A stretch of 64,000 nt of DNA from Gnetum montanum (taxonomy: Eukaryota; Streptophyta; Gnetopsida; Gnetales; Gnetaceae), in contig MNCI01036143.1 in assembly GCA_015680685.1 (NCBI GenBank), forward strand, positions 1 to 64,000, read 5' to 3'. This document shows, piece by piece, positions 1-10,640 of this stretch (position 1 is the stretch's first letter; each line of letters opens with the position of its first letter). The notes under the pieces are model-generated. The model was not told where the DNA came from. It worked only from the letters and a program-made list of their open reading frames with translations, and searched no databases. Made by a program: the position numbers and the translations under genes.

Positions 1-94
1 GAAGTTTTTATTTCATCTTCCTCTTATACCTTATCCTTTACCTCTAAAAGTATTTTGAACAATGCATACATTTTCTTAATGTAATGATGAAGAC

Positions 95-560
95 TTTTTC
101 AGCTATTGAAGAGCCCTTAAGATTGATAAAAATTCATCTAAAGTATAGAAAGAAATTTCTTTGATTTAGACTATAGTCTTCATAACATTGAAAAACCAAT
201 AGTTATCATACAACATAGCCATGACTTTGTGCACCTTTTGAAGCATTAAGTCATTGTAATTATACTTATCAAGATTCCTAAGACATAGTGTAAGCCTTCC
301 AAAGAAGTGTTCAAGGGGTTCATCTTTTTACATCTTCATATTTTTAAACTCTATCCTTGCCTTTATCTATTTAATATTTCTAGTAGCCTCATTTCCATTA
401 TATTTCTCTAAAGTTCATCCCAACATTTCTTATAGGTACTTTTAGTTACAATTTTAGCTCTAATGGCCTCACTATAGCTTCTACATATTATCATCTTAGC
501 TAATGTATCTAACTTAGTATCTTTTGATAATTGCATCCTTTTCTCTCTTGTTAAAGAATT
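95..560 (-). pseudogene. Copia-type gag relic (UBN2-like)
   Basis: Read on the minus strand, this AT-rich stretch gives a broken protein with the layout of the Copia gag domain. It has a W-D-E-L segment, then 'EKYNGNEATRNIK', 'DEPLEHFFGRLTLCLRNLD' and a final 'LDEFLSILRAL'. In the family this domain packages element RNA in the capsid. At least four in-frame stops interrupt it, and no protease or polymerase follows within the window edge, so it is a dead fragment. The family call rests on motif order remembered from Copia gags, not on a search. Confidence 0.55.
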
Positions 561-2245
561 AACATTTGAAGGAATTAAAAGTTCATTTTCTACATTTGAT
601 CAAACATCATAAATTTTCAATGGCGACTTCAACAAATAAAACCAATATTAAAGTATTAGGAGCCATTAAACATCATAAAACATCTAGAAATATCCTTGGA
701 GATCATTTCTTTGCCTTCTTCTTCTCTACCTTTGGATATCTAACATGACTTATTAAAGGTTCAATAAATGTATGGAGGTCTTAACAACTTGATGGAAGCA
801 AGTCTAAGGTTGAAAGAAGCCTAGAAGATAGAGCATGACTTGATCGTGAGAAAAGCACAAGTTGTAAAAGGTCATGGTTATCATCATAAGAGGTCTACTA
901 GAGGACCACAAGCTATAGAAGTAAATATACTCTTGAGTGCAAGGTGAGGATGATTAGACTATAGATTATAGTGAAGGCCTATTACAAAAATAAACTAAGC
1001 ACAACCATGATGTGACTTAAAATGATTGACATTAGTAAAAATAAGGATTGCAAGTTAAGCATGAGTTAACCAAAAATACTAATAGGTCATGATGGGTAAA
1101 AATAGAGAGGTCAAGAGTAGTGTAGCTTAGGATGTGAGTGGGTTTTAACATGGTTATGAGGTATTCTGAGGATGAGAAAGATGTAAGTTAAATATGACTA
1201 GCTAAAACTAAGACTAAAACTAAAATGAACTAACTCCAAGTTATCCTTAGTTGTGGTGGACTGTGGTACAACTATTAACTAAAAAAAACAAGTTTAAAAT
1301 TCACATTTAGGATCTAAAACCATAAAAAATTTATATTAAGCTTTAAGGAAACGAAATTAATGATCAAATTTATTGTTTAGAAGTTTTAATTTGGATAAAA
1401 ACATACATGCAACATGGATTTGACTATAACATTTACATAAACCTTTTAAACCCTTTAAACATGGCTTCAAAAACATGAAATCTACTTAGAAACTAAATGA
1501 AAACACGGTAAATGACATACACTATCCTGAAAAACATGGAAAAAGCTCATGCACAAAAATATATAAGTTTAAACATGAAAAAAATAGAAAACCTTGATAT
1601 TTCCACGTGAAACAAATGGGAAATGATATAAAGATGCTAAAAGAAAGTGAATCCAATTAATTACAAAATTTAAATACTTCAATATTTTCTAGTTTCTTTA
1701 CATAAACATGAGAAATATTTTAAATTTGAAATAACATAAGACCTACGAGCATATATGATAACCAAAAGAAAATACATGTAATGTTGAGGAATTATGAGAA
1801 TAATACATGTGAGAAAGAGAAGAATCCATGAAAGATGATTTTTCTCCTCAAGATGAGAGAACCATGTTGAAAGAATGAAAGTTAGAAAAGGTTTTGAAGC
1901 TAGAAGAGCTTTTTCAAGCATATAAAGCTTGTACAAAAACATGCAAAAAATAAAGAAGGAAAGAGCTTCTATTCATTTCAACTTAATAATGAATGGTAAG
2001 TTACAATGGGACGGGTTCATTCTAATTTATAATTTTTTATAGAAGATTTTTTTTCTTGGATTAGGAATCACATGTCTTGGTTCCTTCTTTCTCTTTTTAA
2101 CAATTTGCTCAATCCCTAATCTTCTAGGAAAATTTTCTTCAAACAAAGATACTTATAACTCCTAATACATCAAAGTAAATACCCCAACATGAAAGGAAAT
2201 ACAACCACTACTTCCTACGGAACTCAAAATCAAAGAAAATGGAGA
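561..2245. other. AT-rich spacer, no gene recognised
   Basis: Only short chance ORFs occur. The sequence looks like further decayed transposon DNA. No domain, RNA gene or clear repeat could be supported. Confidence 0.5.
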
Positions 2246-2249
2246 CCAA

Positions 2250-2830
2250 GGAGTTACAAGGCACACATTCACATTATTCTAACATTTAATCTATTGTATT
2301 CCTTGCCCTTGGAAGATTTTCAGTCTTTCCAAAAGCCATGGAGTCTCTTTTCATCCTTCAATGTTAGTTCAAAAGCTTCATCAAGTATTTTTGGTTCATA
2401 GAAGATAATTTTTTGTCGATACTCCCTCCTAAGGCCACAAACAAAATTAGAGGCATGTTCATATTCCTCCTAATGAATTCTAGCCTAATGAAAAACCTTG
2501 CAAATTTCCATATGAAATTGTTAGAAACTTTTATCATTTTATCTCAAGTATTTTAGTTTTTAATATATTTTTACCTATGTTGGATTTTTTTAAATTTTTA
2601 GCTTAGCATATATTACATAAGCTGTCAATATCTTATTGGTGTTCCACTATTCATGAAATAAGGTTAGGTATTTTTTCCACCAAAGATGTAGCATATCTTT
2701 AAGATTAGTTTTAGTATATGATACATTTTAATGATGATCAACCTCTTTAAGATCAAACTATGTGTTAAGCATCTTAAGCCGAAAGAGAAAAGCTTCAATT
2801 TTCTCCAAAATTTTCTCCAAGTCATTGAAG
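2250..2830 (-). pseudogene. Ty3/gypsy gag relic
   Basis: Minus-strand translation shows pieces typical of a plant gypsy gag in the right order: 'LWWKKYLTLFHE' and a stretch containing 'LTAYVIYAKLKI' upstream, then 'EYEHASNFVCGLRREYRQK' followed by an 'EAFELTLKDEKR' segment. These match the retrotransposon gag helices and the usual F-x-x-G-L-R ... EA...E ending. Several stops break the frame. About 0.3 kb more minus-strand sequence (2,830-3,160) keeps short open stretches that may belong to the same relic. No LTR could be tied to it. Confidence 0.5.
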
Positions 2831-3159
2831 GACTTCCATCTCAACATGAGCCATTTCTAAATCTTGTCTAAAAGTTCTAGCTAATATGTTCTTCATATAT
2901 TTAGCATAGATATATGTTCTTAATTTAATAATGAAAGTAGTATTTAATGGAGGTCTTGATGGCACATCATTATATTTGATATTGTTTCCATGACTTGAAG
3001 CATGTAAAACATGTGAACTTGTAGGTAGAAATAACACGAGGGTTTCCAAAATTAGAGTCCTCATAGTCATAATAATGGAAGGACATGGTTTGACCTGTTT
3101 TCAGAATGAAATGAAGACTAGAAGAAGAACTCCTTAAATATTCCTTAGTCTTCATGGAT

Positions 3160-3902
3160 TAGTGACAAGTGGTTGGTTTTTCTTCTTATCCATTTTTTCC
3201 AATCTTACCATGATAGTATGAAAAGCCATCTATATTTCCTTCATATCTTTTTTAAGAGTTTGCATCAACCCATTTTTTGGTGTTATGAAATCTTAACACA
3301 TTGAAATCTTGAAATGATACCCACAAGAAAAGAAGTTCAATACATAAGTATATATCTAGAAAAATTGTGAAATACCAAAATGTCCCAATCATAAGAAATT
3401 TTTTTTACTACAAGTGCCGAAGAAAAACCCTATCTATCTAAGCATAATAAGAGTAATGGATATCCAAATATTAGAAAATATGAAATAACCATAATCCCAA
3501 AATTTCAATTTAATATATCCCAAATTTCTTTAAAAAGTCATCTTTCTAATTTAGCTGATAACTGTTTCTTGGTTTTTCATTTCACCACATTGCATCTCAT
3601 TTCCAAAATTGAACTATTTCTTCATGTTTCTCGTCTTATCCGCCACATTGATTTATGATAATAATGAGTAAAAATTTTCTCAGATAAAAACTTGCTTTTA
3701 TTCCAACACTAACGGAAGATTAGAGAAAAATTTGCTACGAGAAATACAACACTGCAGAACAATTAATAATCCAATTTACAACTGTGGAAATATGAAATTA
3801 TATCTACGAAAGAAGAGGTGAAAGCACACGTCATAATATTACAAATTTACAGTCTAAACACAAATCATAGAAGGCGCTTGCATTCTTGCATGATTTTGGT
3901 CT
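3160..3902. other. Spacer next to the APC5 remnant
   Basis: Nothing recognisable is coded here. The part next to 3,903 lies downstream of the APC5 stop on the minus strand and would be 3' untranslated or flanking sequence. Confidence 0.4.
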
Positions 3903-4923
3903 TCAACATGCCTCTCTGGAATAAAGAAGCTGCAATGTTCCTCTCCACGAAATCCCAAGAGAATTATATACAATAGCCATAAGATAAAAGGCTTTACCTG
4001 CCAATTCATGATACTGCAAAATATGATGTCAGTAGATGAAGTCACTTGTAATTCATTAGATTTCCAGACATGTTGCCAAACTTTGGATATAATATCACAT
4101 AAAATCTTCCTCAGAGACACAAGTCAAATGAACAGAAAAAACAATAAAAACTTATCCACACCTCTAAGATTTCAAATTCTTTAGCAGCTTGCTTTAGAGG
4201 ATCCAAAACAGTATCTGGGTCTTCCGAAACTACAACCAATTATCAATTTCATATTGGTGTTTTCACTGAATTTTGTAAAATGTTAAGAGGAGAAAATGAA
4301 GATGTTTGTGTTTCAAACCTGAATAATCAGACCTAGAGAGATGGCATTTTGCTATTACAAGGTTTGCCCGTGCACGCAATTCCAAACCACCATGACCAAG
4401 AATAATGGGCAGACCTTGATGCACAAGTGGTAATGCATGCAATGAATGGCTATGTCCAACGCTGAACCATAATTCCCCAAGAGATAACATACACGTAGCC
4501 TGAAGAGGATCAAGGTTAAAATGCTGCCACAAAGATAATGCTGCAAGCACATAGGGCAGTCCAGATATTGGGTTCTCTGATCTCTGTGTTTACAAATTAG
4601 CCAACTTGGAAGATGTCAAGACCAGATCCAATCTCAAAAGTTTAATAATTAAAGACCATTTACATGACTGCAACCAATTACCTTTGGAATTTCACCAAGC
4701 AAGAGAAGAACATTTGTGCTTTCAACTTGCAAATTATACTTATAGCATAAGCAGAACAAAGATTGGGCTACAGGTGTTACCTGGATGCATGTCTAAACAT
4801 CAAGTAATTTCCAGTTGAAATTACATGAAGTTTGAAAAAATAAACTGTAAAATGCAAACCTTGCTAAATTGGCCTGCTGCAAGAAGTGTTCGAGCATGTC
4901 TTAGAGTAGCTTCAAGTTTCAAT
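3903..4923 (-). pseudogene. APC5: APC5 (anaphase-promoting complex subunit 5), 3' half, five exons
   Basis: Five exons on the minus strand match the C-terminal TPR-rich half of plant APC5, a scaffold subunit of the APC/C ubiquitin ligase that drives mitotic exit. Exons: 4860-4923, 4682-4780, 4319-4583, 4162-4229 and 3903-4013. All four introns have GT and AG ends, and reading phase is kept across every junction (for example G|TT makes the Val of V-SEDPDTVLDPL). Diagnostic segments are 'RHARTLLAAGQFSK', 'LFCLCYKYNLQVES', 'LGHGGLELRARANLVIAKC' and 'HELAGKAFYLMAIVYNSLG'. After that last segment the frame is lost: the expected Glu/Ala-rich and His-Val ending appears only in other frames, and a TGA at 3903-3905 ends the reading. 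The 5' half is missing. Upstream of 4923 the DNA is a repeat that recurs at 9,812, so this is a truncated copy or the last exons of a gene with a very large intron. I favour a decayed partial copy. Confidence 0.85.
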
Positions 4924-5770
4924 CTATGTTGCCAGAAACACAACCGATTTATAAAGTTTCACGTTTTTTGTTGCAGAAACGGGATCCCCTTTCAAAAAGC
5001 CGTTTCCTATGAATAGTATCCATCACTTGCTGAGCAAAACATTTCCCAGCAAACTGAAACGTTTTTAACACGTTTCATTTCCTTTGATTTTATGTTTAAA
5101 TTTTATGGCTAAGATATGAAAGGATACGATGCTTTATTCTCAACTTTTGCATCTGTTACAAATTAAATACAGGTTTGCAATGAATTGAATGTGTGAAACT
5201 GCAAACAGGGAGGGAAAAAAATTTAAGGCCACTTCTATGGCGAGGATGGCAATAAGCAACACATTTAGGTAAAGCATTTCAGGCCTGTGCTGTGTGAATG
5301 CTCTGTGTTGTTGTGCTGTGAATGCTGCTAATTATGCTCTAGCTTCTGCATTGCTTTCCACGATCATTGCTGCTGCTTCTGCATTGCTGTCCATGACCAT
5401 AAATCGTTAGTCAACTCTATGTGGTAAGTCACTGTTTCTGCAACAAGCACTCATCCTCCCTCTTCAAAATGGGCTAAACTGTGGATTCAGAGACCATTTT
5501 TATACATTATCTCTTCTTCATCGATCTTTTTTTATTGAGATTCTTTTCTTTGAATTAGAGTTTCTAATTACAGTGAAGTTCAATCACTGCAATTCATATT
5601 CAGGGTCTTATTCTTAAAGTCCATCTCTTCAAAGTTAATTTAGTAAGCTTGTCTTTGGCCTTTCTCTATTCCCATTTCAAGGAGGGCAGCAAATCCTTCT
5701 ATTCGTAGATGTAATCTCAGATCTTGTCTTATGTTTGTTTATATAGATGAAAGAGTGGCAGCAGAGCACT
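4923..5770 (+). repeat. Direct repeat, copy 1 (about 0.83 kb)
   Basis: This segment aligns over its length with 9,812-10,640 in the same orientation, with many substitutions and small indels. Shared marks include 'TTTGATTTTAT', 'GGATACCATGCTTTATTCTC' (one base differs here), 'GGAGGGAAAAAAATTTA' and 'TATATAGATGAAAGAGTGGC'. It begins exactly where the first recognised APC5 exon begins. It may be an LTR, a MITE or a segmental duplicate. Clear TG...CA ends and a polypurine tract were not found. Confidence 0.65.
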
Positions 5771-6790
5771 GTTTTCGTTTTCAGCTCATCTTTGAGGATT
5801 TTAATTGATTATTAACATGCAGTGGTGAATATGCATTTAATATTGGTCTGAGACTCTCTGAGTGGTGTTTAGGCTTCTATACTAACTTGGCTCTATATTT
5901 AAAGATCATTTCTTTTTCACAACCTAAATTTTTGCCGTTTCGGTCGCGTTGCCGTTGCCATCACGTTGCCCCATTTCCTGTTTCCCGTAACTATGGTTTC
6001 AATTCCATATCTGTTCCAGACAATGGAGATGCAATGTTGATAACTGGTCCAAGATATGTTGTGCTATTTTGAGCTCTCTGAAACAGAGTGACGTGAATCA
6101 GCTCAAAATTTAAACCATCTCAGAAGGCATAATTAGATATGGGATGCTCACACCAATGTATGGCATGGTTGTGAACTAACTGTAGCTTCAACAATCTAAT
6201 ACGAGATTTATAGACACAAAAATTTAAAAAACCAGCAAAAAAGAACATGAGATGTGTTAATATTAAATAACAGCAACCTATCTCTTAATACAAATATAGA
6301 AAATATCTATTAATCTAACATTGTAGTGCAATGTCATTTAAAATAGAAAGGAAAAACCAATCTAAATTTGCTCATAGATCAAATCATTCAAAAATTTGTA
6401 TAGTCAGGGTAGGGGAGGGAATGGGTGGGGAACAATTGTACCTTGTGTGTTAGGAGAATGTAGCAAAGCCTAAGGAGGCATGGGTATTGAAGTATCACGA
6501 TGAGATTATTATGGAATATCAGTGCATAATTAACAAACTCTTATAGCCTGGAGAATGTCCTGCCCAGTGGATACAAATTATGCATCAAAAGTATCAACAA
6601 TGGTAGGCTGGGATGTGGGTGTTGCCAGTGTGGTAGGCCATTTGTAGACATGCTTGGGATATGATACAAAAGGCATTATTAGGAAGACCACCTCAAGATA
6701 TTATTAAAATTGGGTACCCCCAATTTAAGGTTGGCAACCTATTTGGAAAGACAGATTACCAGAGAAAGTGAAGGGATTTGTCTGGTTGAT
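5771..6790. other. Spacer with a short GC-rich island at 5,925-6,010
   Basis: No gene is seen. The island around 5,925-6,010 ('GCCGTTGCCATCACGTT', then 'CCCGTAACTATGG') resembles 17,310-17,370 ('GCCGTTGCTGTCACGTTTCT', then 'CCGGTAACTATG'), so it is a short dispersed repeat whose identity is unknown. Confidence 0.35.
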
Positions 6791-7441
6791 TAAACATGCT
6801 GCGCTTGTGGTGCGGGCTCTCCTTAGGGCAACAAGAAGATTAAACATTATTCATCTTTTCCCATTCTGTTGGAATGCACCTGAGACATTAACTCATTTTG
6901 TGCATTAATGTATGTTTGCCATGGACACTTGGCAGGCAGCCATGTTACCATCGCCCATTAGTCTGGACAGAGACTCAAAAGTGGCAGCGGTACTTTGATC
7001 CTTGTGGAAGACAAGAAACAATTTAATCTTTAGGGCCCAACATCCTCCTCAGCCCACACAGGTTGTTGCAACTGCAGTTGCACTATGGTGGGAAGCTTCA
7101 AATGCAGATGCACCTGAGAGGTTAACTCATTTTATGCATTAATGTATGTTTGCCATGGACACTTGGCAGCCATGTTACCATTGTCCATTAGTCTGGACGG
7201 AGACTCAAAAGTGGCAGTGGTACTTTGATCCTTGTGGAAGACAAGAAACAATTTAATCTTTAGGGCCCAACATCCTCCTCAGCCCACACAAGTTATTGCA
7301 ACTGCAGTTGCATTATGGTGGGAAGCTTCAAATGGGTCGAACACCTACTTTGAGCCTTCATACATGGCTTTTTCCAAGCAAATCTTCCACTATAGGAACT
7401 GCTTGAATGAGTGGGATAGGCAGAGACCCTGCCTAAGCTAA
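6790..7441 (+). pseudogene. LINE 3' end: zf-RVT domain and tail
   Basis: The plus strand encodes the end of a plant L1-type LINE ORF2: a zinc-binding zf-RVT-like stretch ('NAPETLTHFVH' then 'MFAMDTW') followed by 'LWKTRNNLIFRAQHPPQPTQ' and 'ALWWEAS'. W-K-x-R-N-x-x-I-F is the usual mark just before the 3' end of such elements. Stops and frame changes are present, and the reverse transcriptase itself is absent here. The segment contains a 234-bp tandem duplication, listed separately. The last open part runs from 7,232 to a TAA-type end at 7,441. Confidence 0.65.
6874..7341 (+). repeat. 234-bp tandem duplication inside the LINE tail
   Basis: 6,874-7,107 is repeated at 7,108-7,341, both starting 'ATGCACCTGAGA' and ending in 'GGGAAGCTTCAAATG'. 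The copies differ by a few substitutions and a 4-base deletion (GCAGGCAGCC against GCAGCC). The copies are similar enough that the duplication is younger than the decay of the LINE. Confidence 0.85.
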
Positions 7442-7499
7442 AAGGGGATCCCAAATTGGCTGATGGTGTGAGACCTAAAACCAAAACATAAAAACCCAA

Positions 7500-8765
7500 A
7501 ATAATGAATGGGACATCCATGCCTAAACTAAATGCAAAAAATCATCAATTCAGATTGGGAAGTCTAATGCAAGGGCACCATGGCCACTCCTGCATGTGGT
7601 CCATGTCCAGAATATCTTTGTGGCATTCAGGAGCCACCAAGGTGGCTGCTTCCTAGAATTCTTTATACATCACTTCCTTGTGAGCCTGGGCCTTAGCAAC
7701 AAGGTTCTTGGTGTTGTCCATGTGTAGTTTACTAGAAGTGATCCTAATAAACTTCCTCAGGCCTACCCAGGAGGCATTTTTGTTGACCCCCATGACCACA
7801 TAGGGGCACCTCCCCATCCAGAGCCAACATCCTATATTGGATTCATGTGTAGCTTCCTAGGTTCTCTTCATCTGTTCCTCCTTTAGGAACACACAAGCCC
7901 ATTATGTCTCCTCCTCCTCCTCTTGTGCTATAGATTACTCCTCCTCCCTGCAGCGGTCCTCTTTGACTTGTGCTCGAAGCTGATCTATGAGCATACATCT
8001 GAGCACCGCCTTTCTATCCTCATGTTGGCACTTGTCCTCCATAACCCTCTCTTTGTGTTGTTGTTCCTTTGCCTACTTCTATGCTAGGTTGTCTTGCTAT
8101 CTTTTGGTTAGTTCCACTGCCTGTCTAGCCTACTCCTTTGCCTTTACCCCACCATACCACTAGGAACAAAGGATGAAGTCCACCCCTGAGGCTGTCTTCA
8201 TCGCTTATAGATCACACTGAACAAGTGTGGTTTCATTGCAATAGGCTCTTGTGGTTTGGCCATTGTGCAAAGGGCTAGGATGAGCCATGACAATAGGCCC
8301 CACCAAAACCAGTGAAGGGAGGGCAAGAAGAACTTTGGCAGGTTCACCTACCTTTGCATGCACTGCAAGAATGCAAAATGTGCTCCCTAGAGCTTCCAAA
8401 TGTTGTTGAATTGCACAAATAACTTGCCAACCAGCTCTGCTGCCTCCTATTAAAGCAGGGGTAACACCAACTTTGGAACCTGACCGTTAGTCATCTTCAG
8501 AACTAGCCCCACAAAGAAACCCTCAATGTTCTAGAGGTCATGCCTGAGGTATGCAGCAATAGCAACCTCAATGAGTTTGAAGCTGTTGGCACATTTCTGC
8601 CATTCCATGGAGCAGCAATCCATGAAAAAAATAAGCACTACAAGAAACATGGTTATTTTCACAGAAGAAGTAAAATGTTGTTTGTGCCTTGAGTTATTTT
8701 TTAAAATTTGTGGGATAGAACAGATTTGAATATAAATGGAGTTGCTTGCATTGTGACACATTTAG
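7500..8765 (-). pseudogene. Decayed ORF with charged coiled-coil-like region
   Basis: On the minus strand a long but broken reading frame can be followed from about 8,760 to 7,500. The upstream part ('FKLIEVAIAAYLRHDL', then 'GFFVGLVLKMTNGQ') resembles the end of the globular domain of plant transposon accessory ORFs. The downstream part is very rich in Glu, Lys, Arg and Gln ('KERVMEDKCQHEDRKAV', 'IDQLRAQVKEDRCREEE'), which suggests a coiled coil. The same head-plus-coil plan is seen in the second ORF of family I and in the antisense ORF of family II further along. No family is assigned with certainty. It may be a relic of that accessory ORF class. Confidence 0.35.
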
Positions 8766-8849
8766 TATATGAGTATGGTATTCTGAGATTTGCAAAACCA
8801 GAGGAAGAAAAAGCACTGAGAAGGAAATAGTTTTACGTTCCAAGGCTAA

Positions 8850-9416
8850 TTGAGAGACAAGATTTTGGTATTGCATCTCCTGATTCTAAAGTTGATTTGT
8901 CCAACAGAGATTTGTATAACAGAGAGTGTGTCACTGGGACAACGAATCCAAATAAGAAAATCATTTAACACTGATAAAAACAAGATCAAATGTGACTATG
9001 ATAAATCAATCCTGCTACATTGCATTGGAAAAAAATATGCCTACACTTGTGAATAAATGTTTGGCAACAAGGCTAAGGCCAAAGACATATTGTCATCAAA
9101 TGGACAGTTTTGTTTATATGAAAGTCCACTGCACATATGGAATCTTATTTTATCGGAAACCCTGAATGTGAAAATTGTGTGGATGGTTCATTTCGACCCA
9201 AGAACAATGGGAAAAGATATGAAAGTCGGGTGTGGAAGTTATCGAAGGATGATAAAAAATATGGCAAACAGCCGCTGGGCACTTCTACAACCTACCGAAC
9301 CCTTGGCTACTGTATCTGAAAATGCTCTTTATTATCTGAACTCAACCCTGCATTATGTTAATGAAAAAGGAGATGTATCAGAAGATTTCTTAAAAGAAGC
9401 AGTCTTTAGAACCTAG
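8850..9416 (+). pseudogene. Unidentified coding scrap
   Basis: Base composition and reading here differ from the surrounding AT-rich spacer. Three overlapping open stretches shift frame: 8,850-9,056, 9,057-9,416 and 9,137-9,319. The most gene-like piece contains 'GNPECENCVDGSFRPKNNGK' and then 'YGKQPLGTSTTYRTLGYC', with two C-x2-C-like cysteines. I do not recognise the family. The frame changes suggest a captured or decayed gene piece, perhaps one or two exons. No introns could be defined. Confidence 0.25.
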
Positions 9417-9811
9417 TGCCGGTGTAGGTGGCATTCCTTGTGGAAGCAACTTGGTAACTCAAACTCAGAAAATGATGGCACATTACATTAGCAGGAAACT
9501 TCCATGGCAACTTATCATGGGTGAAAAGATTTAACATAATGGAAATATCAAGAGAACAATCACTCTGCGCACCAGGGACACATATTTTGTTCACACGAGA
9601 AATGCAGGAGAGGCCCACCATCCACAGTTCACATCTTAGAACTCAGGATTTTCATTGACATCCTTCGGCTTGTTCATTATTGAGGGACCTGGAATTGAAA
9701 ACTTCCCAGGTAAGCTGTGCTCTACATGCTGCTTCCTTGGCTCATTTTTAAGGATCAACTGCCACGATGTCATTTGGCACAACAATAGAGGATAAGAGGT
9801 GCTGACACTTA
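9417..9811. other. Spacer, no gene recognised
   Basis: No coding or RNA feature could be supported between the coding scrap and the second copy of the direct repeat. Confidence 0.4.
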
Positions 9812-10640
9812 ATAGCTATGTTGCTATAAATGCAACAGATTCTTAAAGTTTTGTGTATTTCCTTGGGAAAACAGGATGCCGTTTCAAAACCCCGTCACCC
9901 ATGAACAATAACCATCACTTTCCGTGAAAGGTTTCTAGCAAACTAGAATGTTTGACACGTTTCATTTCTTTTGATTTTATTTTTTAATTTTATGGTTGCA
10001 AAGATATGAAAGGATACCATGCTTTATTCTCAACTACTGCATCTATCATGAATTAAATGCAGGTCTATCATGAATTAAATGTAGGTCTATGGTGAATTGA
10101 ATGTGTAAAAGGGCAAACATGGAGGGAAAAAAATTTAGGGCCAATTCTATGGCAAGATGGCAATGAGCAACACATTCAGGTGAAGCATTTGGGGCCTGCA
10201 CTGTGAATGCTACTATTGTTGCTGCTTCTGCATTGCTCTCCACAGCCATTAATCGTACATCAACTCTGTGTGATAAGTCACAACCTCTGCAACAACCACT
10301 TCTCCCTCTCCAAAATTGGCCAAACTGTAGACTCAAGGACCATTTTCGTGCATTATCTCTTCATTGGTCTTTTTTTTACTAAGATCTTGTCTTTGAGTGA
10401 GAGTTTCTTATTACAGTAAAGTTCAATCATTGCAATTCATATTCCATAAAATATCAAGGTCTCATTCTCAAAGTTCATCTCTTCAAGAGAAAAGTTGATC
10501 ATAAGAAGCTCATCTTTGGCCTTTCTCTATCCCCATTTCAAGGGAGGCAGCAAATCCTTCTATTCGTAGATCTAATCTTGGATCTTGCCTTATGCTTGTT
10601 TATATAGATGAAAGAGTGGCCATAGAGTCCTGCACTATTT
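9812..10640 (+). repeat. Direct repeat, copy 2 (about 0.83 kb)
   Basis: Second copy of the 4,923-5,770 repeat. It contains a local duplication of 'CTATCATGAATTAAATG' around 10,050-10,090 that copy 1 lacks. The two copies are about 4.9 kb apart, start to start. Confidence 0.65.

Noticed and set aside
566-748. Plus-strand frame with MATSTNK, like a Copia gag start
   Set aside because: The rest of the Copia gag relic reads on the minus strand. The likeness is a coincidence of a short stretch.
4923-10640. The 0.83-kb repeat pair as LTRs of a 5.7-kb element
   Set aside because: No TG...CA ends, primer site, polypurine tract or gag/pol between them could be shown. A TGG-n-AGAGC-like string follows copy 1, but a similar one follows copy 2, so it is not a primer site.
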